Positions 1 to 6,023 of a stretch of DNA of 6,023 bases are shown one piece after another. The number at the start of each line of letters is the position of its first letter. Position 1 is the stretch's first letter. Under the pieces are notes generated by a model, which saw only the letters and a program-made list of their open reading frames with translations, had not been told where the DNA came from and ran no database searches. Source of the stretch: Noviherbaspirillum sp. (lineage in GTDB: Bacteria > Pseudomonadota > Gammaproteobacteria > Burkholderiales > Burkholderiaceae); the NCBI GenBank assembly GCA_028292785.1, contig JAQGLQ010000413.1:1-6023 (forward strand), given 5' to 3'. A program made the position numbers and the translations under genes.

Positions 1-861
1 AAAACCGAAATAGTTTTCGATTCTGGTACTTGCGCCGGCTTGGCCGCCGGGCGCTTTTGCATCGAGCACGGCGGTCGACAAGCCTTCCGATGCGGCATAG
101 ACCGCGGCGGCGAGCCCCGCCGGACCCGCGCCTACCACCACGACATCGTAGCTTTTGCCGTTCATGCGCTCCGGGCCAAAACCGATCGCATCCGCGGCCC
201 GCCGGTTCGTCGGGTTCTTCAGGACTTGGCCCTGCGCGTCGATGACGACCGGAATGTCGGCGGCGCTGATATGAAACCGATGGAGCAGGTTTTCGATACC
301 GGTATCGTGTTCCAGGTCGAAATAGGCGACCGGTTGGGAATTCCTGCTGAAAAATTCGCGCAGGCGTAACGTATCGCTGCTATGGCGCGATCCGATCACG
401 ATCACGCCGCCGTGTTGCTCTTCAAGCAGCGCGACGCGCCGAAGTATGAAGGCGCGCATGATTGTTTCGCTGAGCTCGACTTCGGTAATCATCAGCGTTC
501 GCAGCGACTCTTCGTCGATGGTGATGACATCACAGTCGCTCACCGCACGCGCGGTTGCCATGCGGGCATGCCCGGCCAGCGTACCGACTTCGCCCGTAAA
601 CATGCCAGGCCCGATCGTGGCGACCACCTGCGGTCCGTCGACGGTATTGCGCTCGATATTGATATGGCCGGAAAGCATGACCAGCATCGGTGCATGGCGC
701 TCGCCTTCGCGGTACACGATGTCGCCCGCCTTGTACGAACGGCGTTGGCCGTATTCGTTGAATACCGCAAGATGCGCATCGTCAAGGACAGGAAAGATCT
801 GGTGCCATCGATTGGCAATCTCGAAACCGACGTGCGGGGGCGGGCCGGTTGTGGCGCTCAT
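1..861 (-). CDS. Cyclic-nucleotide-binding / thioredoxin-reductase-like FAD oxidoreductase (3' end cut by window)
   Basis: I read this frame directly from the reverse strand: 287 codons from ATG at 861-859, open to base 1, so the C-terminus is missing. Residues about 19-140 form a cyclic-nucleotide-binding (CRP/CAP-type) domain, with the phosphate-cassette residues G90-E91 and R100-M-A-T103. Residues about 151-232 match the thioredoxin/glutaredoxin-like middle domain of this family (VIVIGSRHSSDTLRLREFF, then ADIPVVID at 201-208). From 239 the Rossmann FAD site VVVVGAGPAGLAAA begins, followed by PGGQAG and RIENYFGF, typical of thioredoxin reductases. Family members are usually about 550 residues and end with NADPH and CxxC disulfide regions, which lie outside this window. 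The expected role is a cytosolic NADPH-dependent disulfide or related reductase gated by a nucleotide; this is inferred from the family. An in-frame TAA lies 14 codons upstream; an alternative TTG start 10 codons upstream is possible. The Shine-Dalgarno sequence is weak. Confidence 0.9.
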   Translation of the reverse strand, partial: MSATTGPPPHVGFEIANRWHQIFPVLDDAHLAVFNEYGQRRSYKAGDIVYREGERHAPMLVMLSGHINIERNTVDGPQVVATIGPGMFTGEVGTLAGHARMATARAVSDCDVITIDEESLRTLMITEVELSETIMRAFILRRVALLEEQHGGVIVIGSRHSSDTLRLREFFSRNSQPVAYFDLEHDTGIENLLHRFHISAADIPVVIDAQGQVLKNPTNRRAADAIGFGPERMNGKSYDVVVVGAGPAGLAAAVYAASEGLSTAVLDAKAPGGQAGASTRIENYFGF

Positions 862-894
862 GTTGATACCTGCGGATGCGGAAGCGGACAACTT

Positions 895-923
895 GTTTTA
901 CTCTTTGCCCCTGTGACTTGCAA
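895..923 (-). promoter_or_regulatory. Candidate sigma70-like promoter for the redox gene
   Basis: On the minus strand, TTGCAA (-35 like, 918-923) is followed by a 17-base spacer and TAAAAC (-10 like, 895-900). Each box matches the consensus at four of six positions. The start codon at 861 would leave a short leader of roughly 25-30 bases. It lies in the 161-bp gap after the CHR pair, so the redox gene may have its own promoter. The match is moderate and could be chance. Confidence 0.33.
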
Positions 924-1022
924 GCGTCGTCAGCATTCTTGTCCGGAGCAGCGGAAACAGCGGGCAGGAATGTTTTTCACGCGCCTGACGTGCGAATCCC
1001 CGGTTCCGCGCCGCATGCCGTC

Positions 1023-1553
1023 TCAGGAGAAAAACCACCATAACAAGCCGGATGCGGCGGAGCCCAGCACGATGATCACAGGCTCCGGATTTCGCCACGC
1101 GACCAGAATGGCGATACCCGCGATTGCCGCCATTTCCAGGCCACCAAGCTTCATGGGAGCAGCCAGCTCCCAGGCGGTGGCCGCGATCATGCCGGCGATG
1201 ACGAAACTCGCCGGAAGGCTGACGCGCTTGATTACCGATTCGAGTTTCTTGTATCCGTAGATCACGGCGGCGGCACCGACGCATGTGGGCACGATGATTC
1301 CTATCATCGCGGCCAGGGCGCCGGGCAATCCGTGCATGTAGTATCCGACTCCCGAAAGAAAGCCCGCCCTGGGACCGGGGCTCAGATAACCCAAGGCGAT
1401 GGCCCACGCGAAGAGGGAAGATTCCAGCAGTCCTTCGGCAACCCAGCGATCCTGGATCAAGGCGAGCGCGCCGTTGCCGCCGCCGAGAGAAAACACGGTG
1501 CTTACCGCGACCACGATCATGATCTCGGCAAGACCGACGGTAGCTGCATTCAT
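1023..1553 (-). CDS. CHR-family (chromate transporter-like) half protein, downstream member of pair
   Basis: This encodes a 176-residue, highly hydrophobic protein of the CHR (ChrA) ion transporter superfamily, short-chain type. The N-terminus carries the FSLGGGNGAL motif (21-30), and the family PGP motif appears as LSPGPRAGF (57-65), followed by GLPGAL (75-80) and a Pro-containing membrane segment. Hydrophobic stretches lie near 8-26, 45-62, 77-99, 113-133, 141-152 and 158-174. The start is ATG 1553-1551: its ATGA overlaps the TGA of the upstream CHR gene by four bases, and AAGGGG sits 7 bases before it (1561-1566). A longer open frame extends upstream to 1886, but that part is non-hydrophobic, Arg/Gly-rich and antisense-like in composition. 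Half-size CHR proteins occur as tandem pairs thought to form one inner-membrane transporter. Chromate is the namesake substrate of the family; the true substrate here is unknown. Confidence 0.9.
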   Translation of the reverse strand: MNAATVGLAEIMIVVAVSTVFSLGGGNGALALIQDRWVAEGLLESSLFAWAIALGYLSPGPRAGFLSGVGYYMHGLPGALAAMIGIIVPTCVGAAAVIYGYKKLESVIKRVSLPASFVIAGMIAATAWELAAPMKLGGLEMAAIAGIAILVAWRNPEPVIIVLGSAASGLLWWFFS

Positions 1554-2167
1554 TCCGATTCCCCTTCGTCCTTGCGTATCAGGGCAGCGCCTATGATGAA
1601 TCCCGCCAGCGATGCGATCAGCAGCGGCACGCCGACGATTGCCGCTACGGCCACCGCGAATGCGAGCAGGATGCCGATCGTTTTTTGCCGGTTGTTTACC
1701 TTGGCGGCGCGTATCTGATGGTAGGCATTCCCAAACAGGAGGCCGGTCACGCCCAGACCTACCGCCCGCTGGATGGTCGCCAGGGAAGCACCGACCACAT
1801 CGGGATTGAGCAAGACCACGCCCAGGAGCACGAAGAGGGCTCCCGGGGCGATGAGCGAGGAAGTTGCGACGGCGCTGCCACGCCATCCACTCAGGCGAAA
1901 ACCGACTATTCCGCCGAACGCCAGGAATTTAGGCGCGGGGATCAATGTGGCCGCCACCATCAAGGTCTGCTGTTCTTCCATGGTGAGCCAGCGTTTGCGA
2001 CGCACCAGGGTATCTTCAAGCTTCCGCGTCGATGCCCACATGCCGCCAAACGTGGTCGCCCCGATCACGAAAAAGGTGATGCACAGGTCGAACAGCTTGA
2101 CCGGGCGCTTGTCCATGGCAGATTCTTCTAGCGTTCCTGCCACTCCTTGAGCGGGATCGATCGGCAT
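1550..2167 (-). CDS. CHR-family (chromate transporter-like) half protein, upstream member of pair
   Basis: This encodes a 205-residue membrane protein, the first half of a short-chain CHR pair. Recognisable family features are TFFVIGATTFGGMW (31-44), the post-helix segment LVRRKRWLTMEEQ (54-66), ATLIPAPKFLAFGG (73-86) and IAPGALFVLL (106-115). The usual PGP motif reads PAP here, whereas its partner keeps PGP. Hydrophobic segments lie near 27-43, 68-91, 97-120, 133-147 and 164-197. I chose ATG 2167 because AAGGA lies five bases upstream (2173-2177). An internal ATG at 2116 would give a 188-residue product starting MDKRPVKLFD, which resembles typical family N-termini but has only a purine-rich AGAAGA ahead of it. 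The 3' end overlaps the next gene by ATGA, which implies translational coupling. The likely role is transport of chromate or another oxyanion across the inner membrane (family inference). Confidence 0.88.
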   Translation of the reverse strand: MPIDPAQGVAGTLEESAMDKRPVKLFDLCITFFVIGATTFGGMWASTRKLEDTLVRRKRWLTMEEQQTLMVAATLIPAPKFLAFGGIVGFRLSGWRGSAVATSSLIAPGALFVLLGVVLLNPDVVGASLATIQRAVGLGVTGLLFGNAYHQIRAAKVNNRQKTIGILLAFAVAVAAIVGVPLLIASLAGFIIGAALIRKDEGESE

Positions 2168-2225
2168 GAAATTCCTTGCAATGAAAAGAATCGGTGGATC
2201 GGGTCGGACACGTCGTGGAGGTTTC

Positions 2226-2267
2226 AAAAAAAGCGACAAATGATGACACTTAAGGAGCGGCTTGTCG
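2226..2267 (-). terminator. Possible long-loop terminator hairpin after the spermidine-synthase-like gene
   Basis: On the minus strand CGACAA (2262-2267) can pair with TTGTCG (2234-2239), with one possible added G-U pair. One base after the second arm comes a run of seven T (2226-2232). The loop is about 20 bases and the stem only 6-7 bp, so it is weaker than a classical rho-independent terminator. It lies in the 149-bp gap between the spermidine-synthase-like gene and the CHR pair, where an end of transcription would be plausible. Confidence 0.25.
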
Positions 2268-2316
2268 ACGAGGGGGAAGCTGATGCCGTAACCCGCGCGG
2301 CCGAGCATGGCCGGCG

Positions 2317-4380
2317 TCATTTCAGTATCGCGTAAATGCTGCTGTAGTCGTCGGTCCATGGGCGGATTTTCGTGTCCGTCTCCAGTGGCTCGATATCGTC
2401 GCTAAGCGTTGCATGATCGAAGACATCGCTACTGTCGCTGATGAGTACCCAGGTGGAAGAGGCCTGCCGATTATCGTCATCCTTTTCCGACTCTATGACG
2501 CGGGCTTCCTTTCGATAATGATCGACGGCATGCTTCACCACAGGCGCGAGATCGAGGTTTCGGTTCGATATATGTACCGCGAGAACGCCGCCCGGTTTCA
2601 TGTGGCGGAAGTAGACCGCAAACGCTTCCTGTGTGAGCAGGTGTACCGGGATGGAGTCGCCCGAGAAGGCATCCACCAGCAGGACGTCGAAACCCTGGGG
2701 CGATTCGCGTTCGAGCGAAAGCCGCGCATCGCCGAGCACGGTTTCCACCGTTGCCGGGCTGTCGCGCAGATAGGTGAATTGCGATCGCGCGAGTTCGAGG
2801 ACGAGCGGGTTGATTTCATAAAACCGATAGTAGTCGCCGATGCGGCCATAGGCGGCCATGGTGCCCGCGCCAAGTCCTATCACGCCGATTCGCTGCGCCC
2901 GCGCGGGGCGCCTGGTGGCCAGCACCGCCATGCCCGCTCCGCTCTTGTCGCCATAGTAGGTGGTCGGCATGTGGCGCCGTTCTCCTTCCAGGTACTGCGC
3001 GCCGTGCAGGATCGCGCCATGGACCAGCTGCCTTTCCTTGTGTCCTGCGACATAGGTGTCCATGACGCCCAGCGTGCCATAGAAATTGCGGGCCAGGATA
3101 TGCCGGTTGCCGGTCTGACGGGCGAGGCCGACCGCCGCCGGGATCGTGATGAGTGCCACAGCGATTGCCGCCGCTTTGGCCCATAGCCGTCTTCCGGCTG
3201 CGCGCCCCGGCGCGTCGCTTCGCCCGTGCTGAGCCAGCGCCACGATCAATAGCGCGATTGCCAGCGCCGCGAGCGGCAGTTCGTAATTGCTGTTAAGCAT
3301 ACGCGGGGCCGCGATGGCAACGAATGCGCCGCCCACGGCTCCGCCCACCGCGATCATCAGATAGAACGAAGTCAGATGCGCCGGAGGGGGCTTCATGCGC
3401 GCCAGTTCGCCATGGCACAGCATGCATGAAACGAAAAGACCAATGGAGTAGAGCGCGACCGGCACCCATACGCCGTCCTCGGTAATCGTTTTCACTAGGT
3501 CATAACTCATCACCCCGAGCCATATGATGAACGCGAACAGGTAAAAACGCCTGCGGTACCAGCGGCCTCCCTCGAAGCAAAGGATGAAGCTGAGCAGATA
3601 CAGTGCGAGTGGCAGCACCCACAGGAAGGGCACCGGCGCCACATTCTGCGTCAGGTGGCTGGTCACTCCCATCAGAAGCACGGTCGGACAGGCCGCGAGC
3701 GACGCCCACAAGACCAGACTGCGCGCATCCGGGCCCGCGCCGCCGGCAGGAATTGCATCCCGTTGCGCCCGCACGCCGCGCCACGCGAGCAATGCGCAGA
3801 GCACGGCGAAGACCGTGTAGGTCCCCGACCATGCCGCCGACATCTCGGGTATCGTGAGCCGAGGTTCGAACGCGACCGGGTAGCTGAGCAGGCCGAGCAT
3901 GGAACCGAAATTCGACAGGGCGAACAGGCGATAGGGCAGCATGCCGGATTTCTCACGCGCAAACCACGCTTGCAATAGCGGACCGGTGGTGGAAAGCAGG
4001 AAATACGGCAGGCCGACTGCCGACGCCATCAGCCCGATGATCAGCCAGGTCGGGTCCTCGCCGCCGGCCGGCTTCCATGCGGGGTTCAGTGCGATCGGCA
4101 GCATCGAAACACTGGCCGCCAGCAAGGCAATATGCAACAGCGCCTGATTGCGCGAAGCGAGCAGGCGGGTGGTCCAGTGCGCGTAGAGGTAACCGAGCAG
4201 CAGAAGCACCTGGAAGAACAGCAGACAGGTGCTCCATACCGCGGCGGAACCGCCGAACCACGGCAACAGCATCTTGCCTATCACCGGCTGTACCTGGAAC
4301 AGAAGAAAGGCACTGAGGAAAATCGTGCAGGCATAGAGAAGAATCAGCACTGCGCGTGTACTACCGCTTTTCTCGCTCAT
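2317..4380 (-). CDS. Fused multi-pass membrane / spermidine-synthase-like SAM-binding protein
   Basis: This encodes a 687-residue protein. The first 420 residues or so are a polytopic membrane domain with hydrophobic segments near 10-30, 36-64, 78-97, 111-138, 152-168, 184-200, 221-242, 250-268, 278-294, 306-322, 338-358, 367-384 and 401-419. The opening motif FLLFQVQPVIGKMLLPWFGG (26-45, typical of this fusion family) is clear. The C-terminal part has a spermidine/spermine-synthase-type Rossmann fold: the SAM-site loop GVIGLGAGTMAAYG (499-512), acidic E522 in YEINP, D551-A-R, and D570-AFSGDSIPVHLLT. The usual synthase signatures YxExxxH and GGGDGG are replaced by PTTYYGDKSGAG (472-483) and GLGAG, so polyamine synthesis should not be assumed. 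ATG 4380 is preferred because AAGGGG (4384-4389) precedes it; an ATG 13 codons upstream also exists. The gap to the cyclase is 110 bp, with no evident operon link. The molecular function of this family is not settled. Confidence 0.88.
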   Translation of the reverse strand: MSEKSGSTRAVLILLYACTIFLSAFLLFQVQPVIGKMLLPWFGGSAAVWSTCLLFFQVLLLLGYLYAHWTTRLLASRNQALLHIALLAASVSMLPIALNPAWKPAGGEDPTWLIIGLMASAVGLPYFLLSTTGPLLQAWFAREKSGMLPYRLFALSNFGSMLGLLSYPVAFEPRLTIPEMSAAWSGTYTVFAVLCALLAWRGVRAQRDAIPAGGAGPDARSLVLWASLAACPTVLLMGVTSHLTQNVAPVPFLWVLPLALYLLSFILCFEGGRWYRRRFYLFAFIIWLGVMSYDLVKTITEDGVWVPVALYSIGLFVSCMLCHGELARMKPPPAHLTSFYLMIAVGGAVGGAFVAIAAPRMLNSNYELPLAALAIALLIVALAQHGRSDAPGRAAGRRLWAKAAAIAVALITIPAAVGLARQTGNRHILARNFYGTLGVMDTYVAGHKERQLVHGAILHGAQYLEGERRHMPTTYYGDKSGAGMAVLATRRPARAQRIGVIGLGAGTMAAYGRIGDYYRFYEINPLVLELARSQFTYLRDSPATVETVLGDARLSLERESPQGFDVLLVDAFSGDSIPVHLLTQEAFAVYFRHMKPGGVLAVHISNRNLDLAPVVKHAVDHYRKEARVIESEKDDDNRQASSTWVLISDSSDVFDHATLSDDIEPLETDTKIRPWTDDYSSIYAILK

Positions 4381-4490
4381 CGTCCCCTTCCCATGGATTT
4401 TTCCGTCCGACGCCTCCACCGCATATCATGCGTGCCGCCGTCTGTCGCAGGCTTGCGGCGGGCCGCACGGATGGCGATCGGTTGCGCCTC

Positions 4491-5336
4491 TCAGCGGGCA
4501 AATGCGTAGCCCGACCTCGTTCTCTTCGCGCGGTACATTGCCTTGTCGGCGCTCTTGATCAGGTTATCCCCGCTGATTGCGTTGGTCGGATAGAGCGCGA
4601 TGCCGATGCTCGCGCCGATGCTAGGACTGATCGCGAGATCGCGGATGCGTACCTCACAGGGTTCCTGGATCACAGCGATCAGCTTTTCCGCGATCATCGC
4701 CGCGTCCTCTGCGTCGCGTATCTCCATCAGGAGATACAGGAATTCATCGCCGCCGTGGCGGCATACCGTATCGTCCTCGCGGGTATTTTTCCTGAGCCGC
4801 TTCGAGATAGTCTGCAGCACGAGGTCGCCGATGTCATGTCCATAGGCGTCGTTGATGCTCCTGAAGTCGTCCAGATCGACGAACATCACGGCGATCGTCC
4901 AGCCATGGCGTCGGGCCTGCGCCAGCCCGTGTTCGAGGCGGTCATTGAACAGCACTCGATTCGGCAGGCCGGTCAACGGATCGTGGAAGGCTGCGTGGCG
5001 CGCCGCTTCTTCCAGCTTCTTGATTGCAGCCAGCTGATGTTCGAGCGCTTGCCGTTCACGCACTTCGCCTTCCAGCGCCTGGTTGACCACCGACAGCTCT
5101 TCCGCAGCGACCTGGACGCGGGTTTCGACGGTCTCGCTTTTCTCGAGGGCGGTTTCCACGGCGGGCAGGGTATCGCGTCCGCCCAGTTCCTGCTTCAGCA
5201 CGGAATTCACGGTGGATAATTCTTCCGCGCATTTTTCCACCATGTTTTTGATGTGCGCGCTCTGGTCCAGGACCTGCGTCAAGGAACGGGCCATGGTCGC
5301 GGAATTCGGCAAACGCGGTTTTTGGTTATCCGTCAT
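4491..5336 (-). CDS. Diguanylate cyclase (GGDEF) with coiled-coil N-terminus
   Basis: This encodes a 281-residue soluble protein with no signal peptide or membrane segment. Residues about 15-115 are rich in Glu, Ala, Leu, Gln and Lys and look like a coiled coil; no PAS, GAF or receiver motif is visible. Residues about 116-281 form a GGDEF domain: DPLTGLPNR (119-127), metal/substrate region D154-L-D-D-F, and catalytic GGDEF at 195-199. An inhibitory RxxD site (R186-E-D-D189) stands exactly five residues before GGDEF. The closing SIGIALYP and ADKAMYRAK motifs are present. It should therefore make cyclic di-GMP from two GTP and be product-inhibited (family knowledge). Dimerisation through the coiled coil is likely. 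The start at 5336 has no clear Shine-Dalgarno; Met15 (codon at 5294) is an alternative with equally weak support. It follows glgA after 85 bp, in the same direction. Confidence 0.93.
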   Translation of the reverse strand: MTDNQKPRLPNSATMARSLTQVLDQSAHIKNMVEKCAEELSTVNSVLKQELGGRDTLPAVETALEKSETVETRVQVAAEELSVVNQALEGEVRERQALEHQLAAIKKLEEAARHAAFHDPLTGLPNRVLFNDRLEHGLAQARRHGWTIAVMFVDLDDFRSINDAYGHDIGDLVLQTISKRLRKNTREDDTVCRHGGDEFLYLLMEIRDAEDAAMIAEKLIAVIQEPCEVRIRDLAISPSIGASIGIALYPTNAISGDNLIKSADKAMYRAKRTRSGYAFAR

Positions 5337-5356
5337 GCGCAGATGTAAGGTAGAAA

Positions 5357-5375
5357 TGTAGCCATTTAGACTACA
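5357..5375. repeat. Small inverted repeat upstream of the cyclase gene
   Basis: TGTAG (5357-5361) and CTACA (5371-5375) are perfect inverted arms of 5 bp separated by 9 bases, within the 85-bp gap between glgA and the cyclase. The centre is 30 bases upstream of the cyclase start. It could be an operator half-site pair or a weak hairpin closing glgA transcription. It lacks a T tract, and arms this short are common by chance. Confidence 0.25.
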
Positions 5376-5421
5376 AATCCGTCAGTGCGTTCGACCAAGA
5401 GTTATCCTGCGCCGCATGCGT

Positions 5422-6023
5422 TCAGCCGACAAGCTGCCGGTACAGCGGCAGCAGCTTCTTTGCCGCCGTGTCCCAGCTCAGTTCCTGCCGCATGCCGCGG
5501 CGTTGCACCTCGATCCAGTCCTCCCTGCGGCCATATAAAGCGAATGCGCGGCGCACCGCCGCGGTGAAGGATTCCGTATCAAAGCGGTCAAAGATGCAGC
5601 CGGTGGCCGATCCATCCGCCAAGTTTTCCAGCGAGGCGTCGGTAACGGTATCGGCCAGGCCGCCAACACGCCGTACCAGCGGCAGCGTGCCGTACCGCAG
5701 ACCATAGAGCTGCGTCAATCCGCACGGCTCGAACAGCGAGGGCACCATGATCACGTCGCAGCCGGCCACGATCCGGTGCGCCTTGTCTTCATCGAAGCCG
5801 ATCTGCACCGATACCGATTCCGGACGCGCGGCGGCGACCTCGCGAAATGCGCTTTCAAGCTGCGGATCGCCGCTCCCCAGCAGCACCAGCTGTCCGCCAC
5901 GATCGAGGATTTCGTGCAGTCCGGCCAGCACCAGGTCGAGCCCTTTCTGGTGGGTCAGGCGGCTGACGACGCCGAACAGCGGCGTCTGGTTCTGCACCGC
6001 CAGCCCGGTTTCCTTCTGTAGCG
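5422..6023 (-). CDS. glgA: Glycogen synthase C-terminal part (5' end beyond window)
   Basis: The frame is open from the right edge (first full codon at 6021-6019) to TGA at 5424-5422, giving the final 199 residues of a protein that should be about 480-500 long. It matches ADP-glucose-dependent glycogen synthase of family GT5: PLFGVVSRLTHQKGLDL near the start, then LLGSGDP, DVIMVPSLFEPCGLTQLYGL, and RYGTLPLVRRVGGLADTV. The FEPCG...YG segment contains the sugar-nucleotide-binding glutamate region of GT-B glycosyltransferases. The reading begins LQKETGL before the VQNQ segment, so a GTG codon at 5997 is internal and not the true start. The C-terminus (SWDTAAKKLLPLYRQLVG) is complete. The product elongates alpha-1,4-glucan chains in the cytosol. 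No other glg genes are visible in the window; they may lie to the right. Confidence 0.95.
   Translation of the reverse strand, partial: LQKETGLAVQNQTPLFGVVSRLTHQKGLDLVLAGLHEILDRGGQLVLLGSGDPQLESAFREVAAARPESVSVQIGFDEDKAHRIVAGCDVIMVPSLFEPCGLTQLYGLRYGTLPLVRRVGGLADTVTDASLENLADGSATGCIFDRFDTESFTAAVRRAFALYGRREDWIEVQRRGMRQELSWDTAAKKLLPLYRQLVG

Noticed and set aside
382..1260. 292-residue plus-strand open frame
   Set aside because: It lies antisense across the redox gene, the gap and a CHR gene; composition is Arg/His/Ala-rich with no recognisable domain, as expected for an antisense shadow in GC-rich DNA.
1554..1886. Upstream extension of the downstream CHR gene to an earlier start
   Set aside because: The added residues are Arg/Gly-rich and overlap the upstream CHR gene in another frame; the ATGA junction with AAGGGG ahead is the natural start.
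2298..2313. CGGCC-N6-GGCCG hairpin just after the spermidine-synthase-like stop codon
   Set aside because: The stem is only 5 bp and no T tract follows, so it is not supported as a terminator in a GC-rich sequence.
2168..2316. Promoter for the CHR pair
   Set aside because: I found TTG-type -35 look-alikes but no -10 box at a suitable distance.
2168..2359. Upstream extension of the first CHR gene into the gap and the previous gene's end
   Set aside because: It would overlap the preceding stop codon and adds a non-family N-terminus; a good ribosome site directly precedes ATG 2167.
2413..3186. 257-residue plus-strand open frame
   Set aside because: It is antisense to the SAM-binding half of the spermidine-synthase-like gene, which has clear family motifs; no domain is seen in the plus-strand product.
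4381..4490. Promoter or terminator between the cyclase and the spermidine-synthase-like gene
   Set aside because: Only a 4-bp GC stem (GCGG/CCGC) without a T tract and no convincing -35/-10 pair are visible; apart from the ribosome-binding site I see nothing definable.
4356..5219. 287-residue plus-strand open frame
   Set aside because: It is antisense to the diguanylate cyclase, whose GGDEF motifs establish the coding strand.
1..6023. Mobile element, CRISPR array, tRNA or novel defence system
   Set aside because: No spaced direct repeats, transposase or integrase motifs, tRNA-like folds or anti-phage domain genes were seen; all genes belong to known chromosomal families.

Overview
The window looks like an ordinary chromosomal stretch from a GC-rich Gram-negative bacterium. 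The gene families, codon bias and mix (glgA, a two-gene CHR transporter, a fused membrane/spermidine-synthase-like protein, a cyclic-nucleotide-domain thioredoxin reductase) suggest a betaproteobacterium, perhaps Burkholderiales. This placement is an inference from protein style only, because there is no rRNA or other decisive marker.

All six genes lie on the minus strand, so transcription runs from high to low coordinates. In that order they are: (1) the C-terminal third or so of glycogen synthase GlgA, cut by the right edge (5422-6023); (2) a soluble diguanylate cyclase with a coiled-coil N-terminus and intact GGDEF and RxxD sites (4491-5336); (3) a 687-residue protein with an N-terminal multi-pass membrane domain and a C-terminal spermidine-synthase-like SAM-binding domain (2317-4380); (4, 5) two half-size CHR-family (ChrA-like chromate transport) proteins overlapping by ATGA (1550-2167 and 1023-1553); (6) the first 287 residues of a three-part redox enzyme: cyclic-nucleotide-binding domain, thioredoxin-like middle domain, then a thioredoxin-reductase-type FAD domain, cut by the left edge (1-861).

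Gaps between genes are short (about 85 to 160 bp), and none exceeds 300 bp. They hold a candidate sigma70-type promoter before the redox gene (895-923), a possible terminator-like hairpin with a seven-T tract after the spermidine-synthase-like gene (2226-2267), and a small inverted repeat upstream of the cyclase (5357-5375). I see no tRNA, rRNA, CRISPR array, insertion sequence or integrase, and no sign of recent transfer.

Only the CHR pair is clearly co-translated. The other genes share orientation but have no evident common pathway. A loose theme of oxyanion/redox handling (CHR pair plus reductase) and of c-di-GMP next to glycogen metabolism can be suggested but is not demonstrated. I found no convincing undescribed system; the more unusual points are the atypical active-site motifs of the spermidine-synthase-like protein, the asymmetric CHR pair, and an internal repeat in the cyclase coiled coil.
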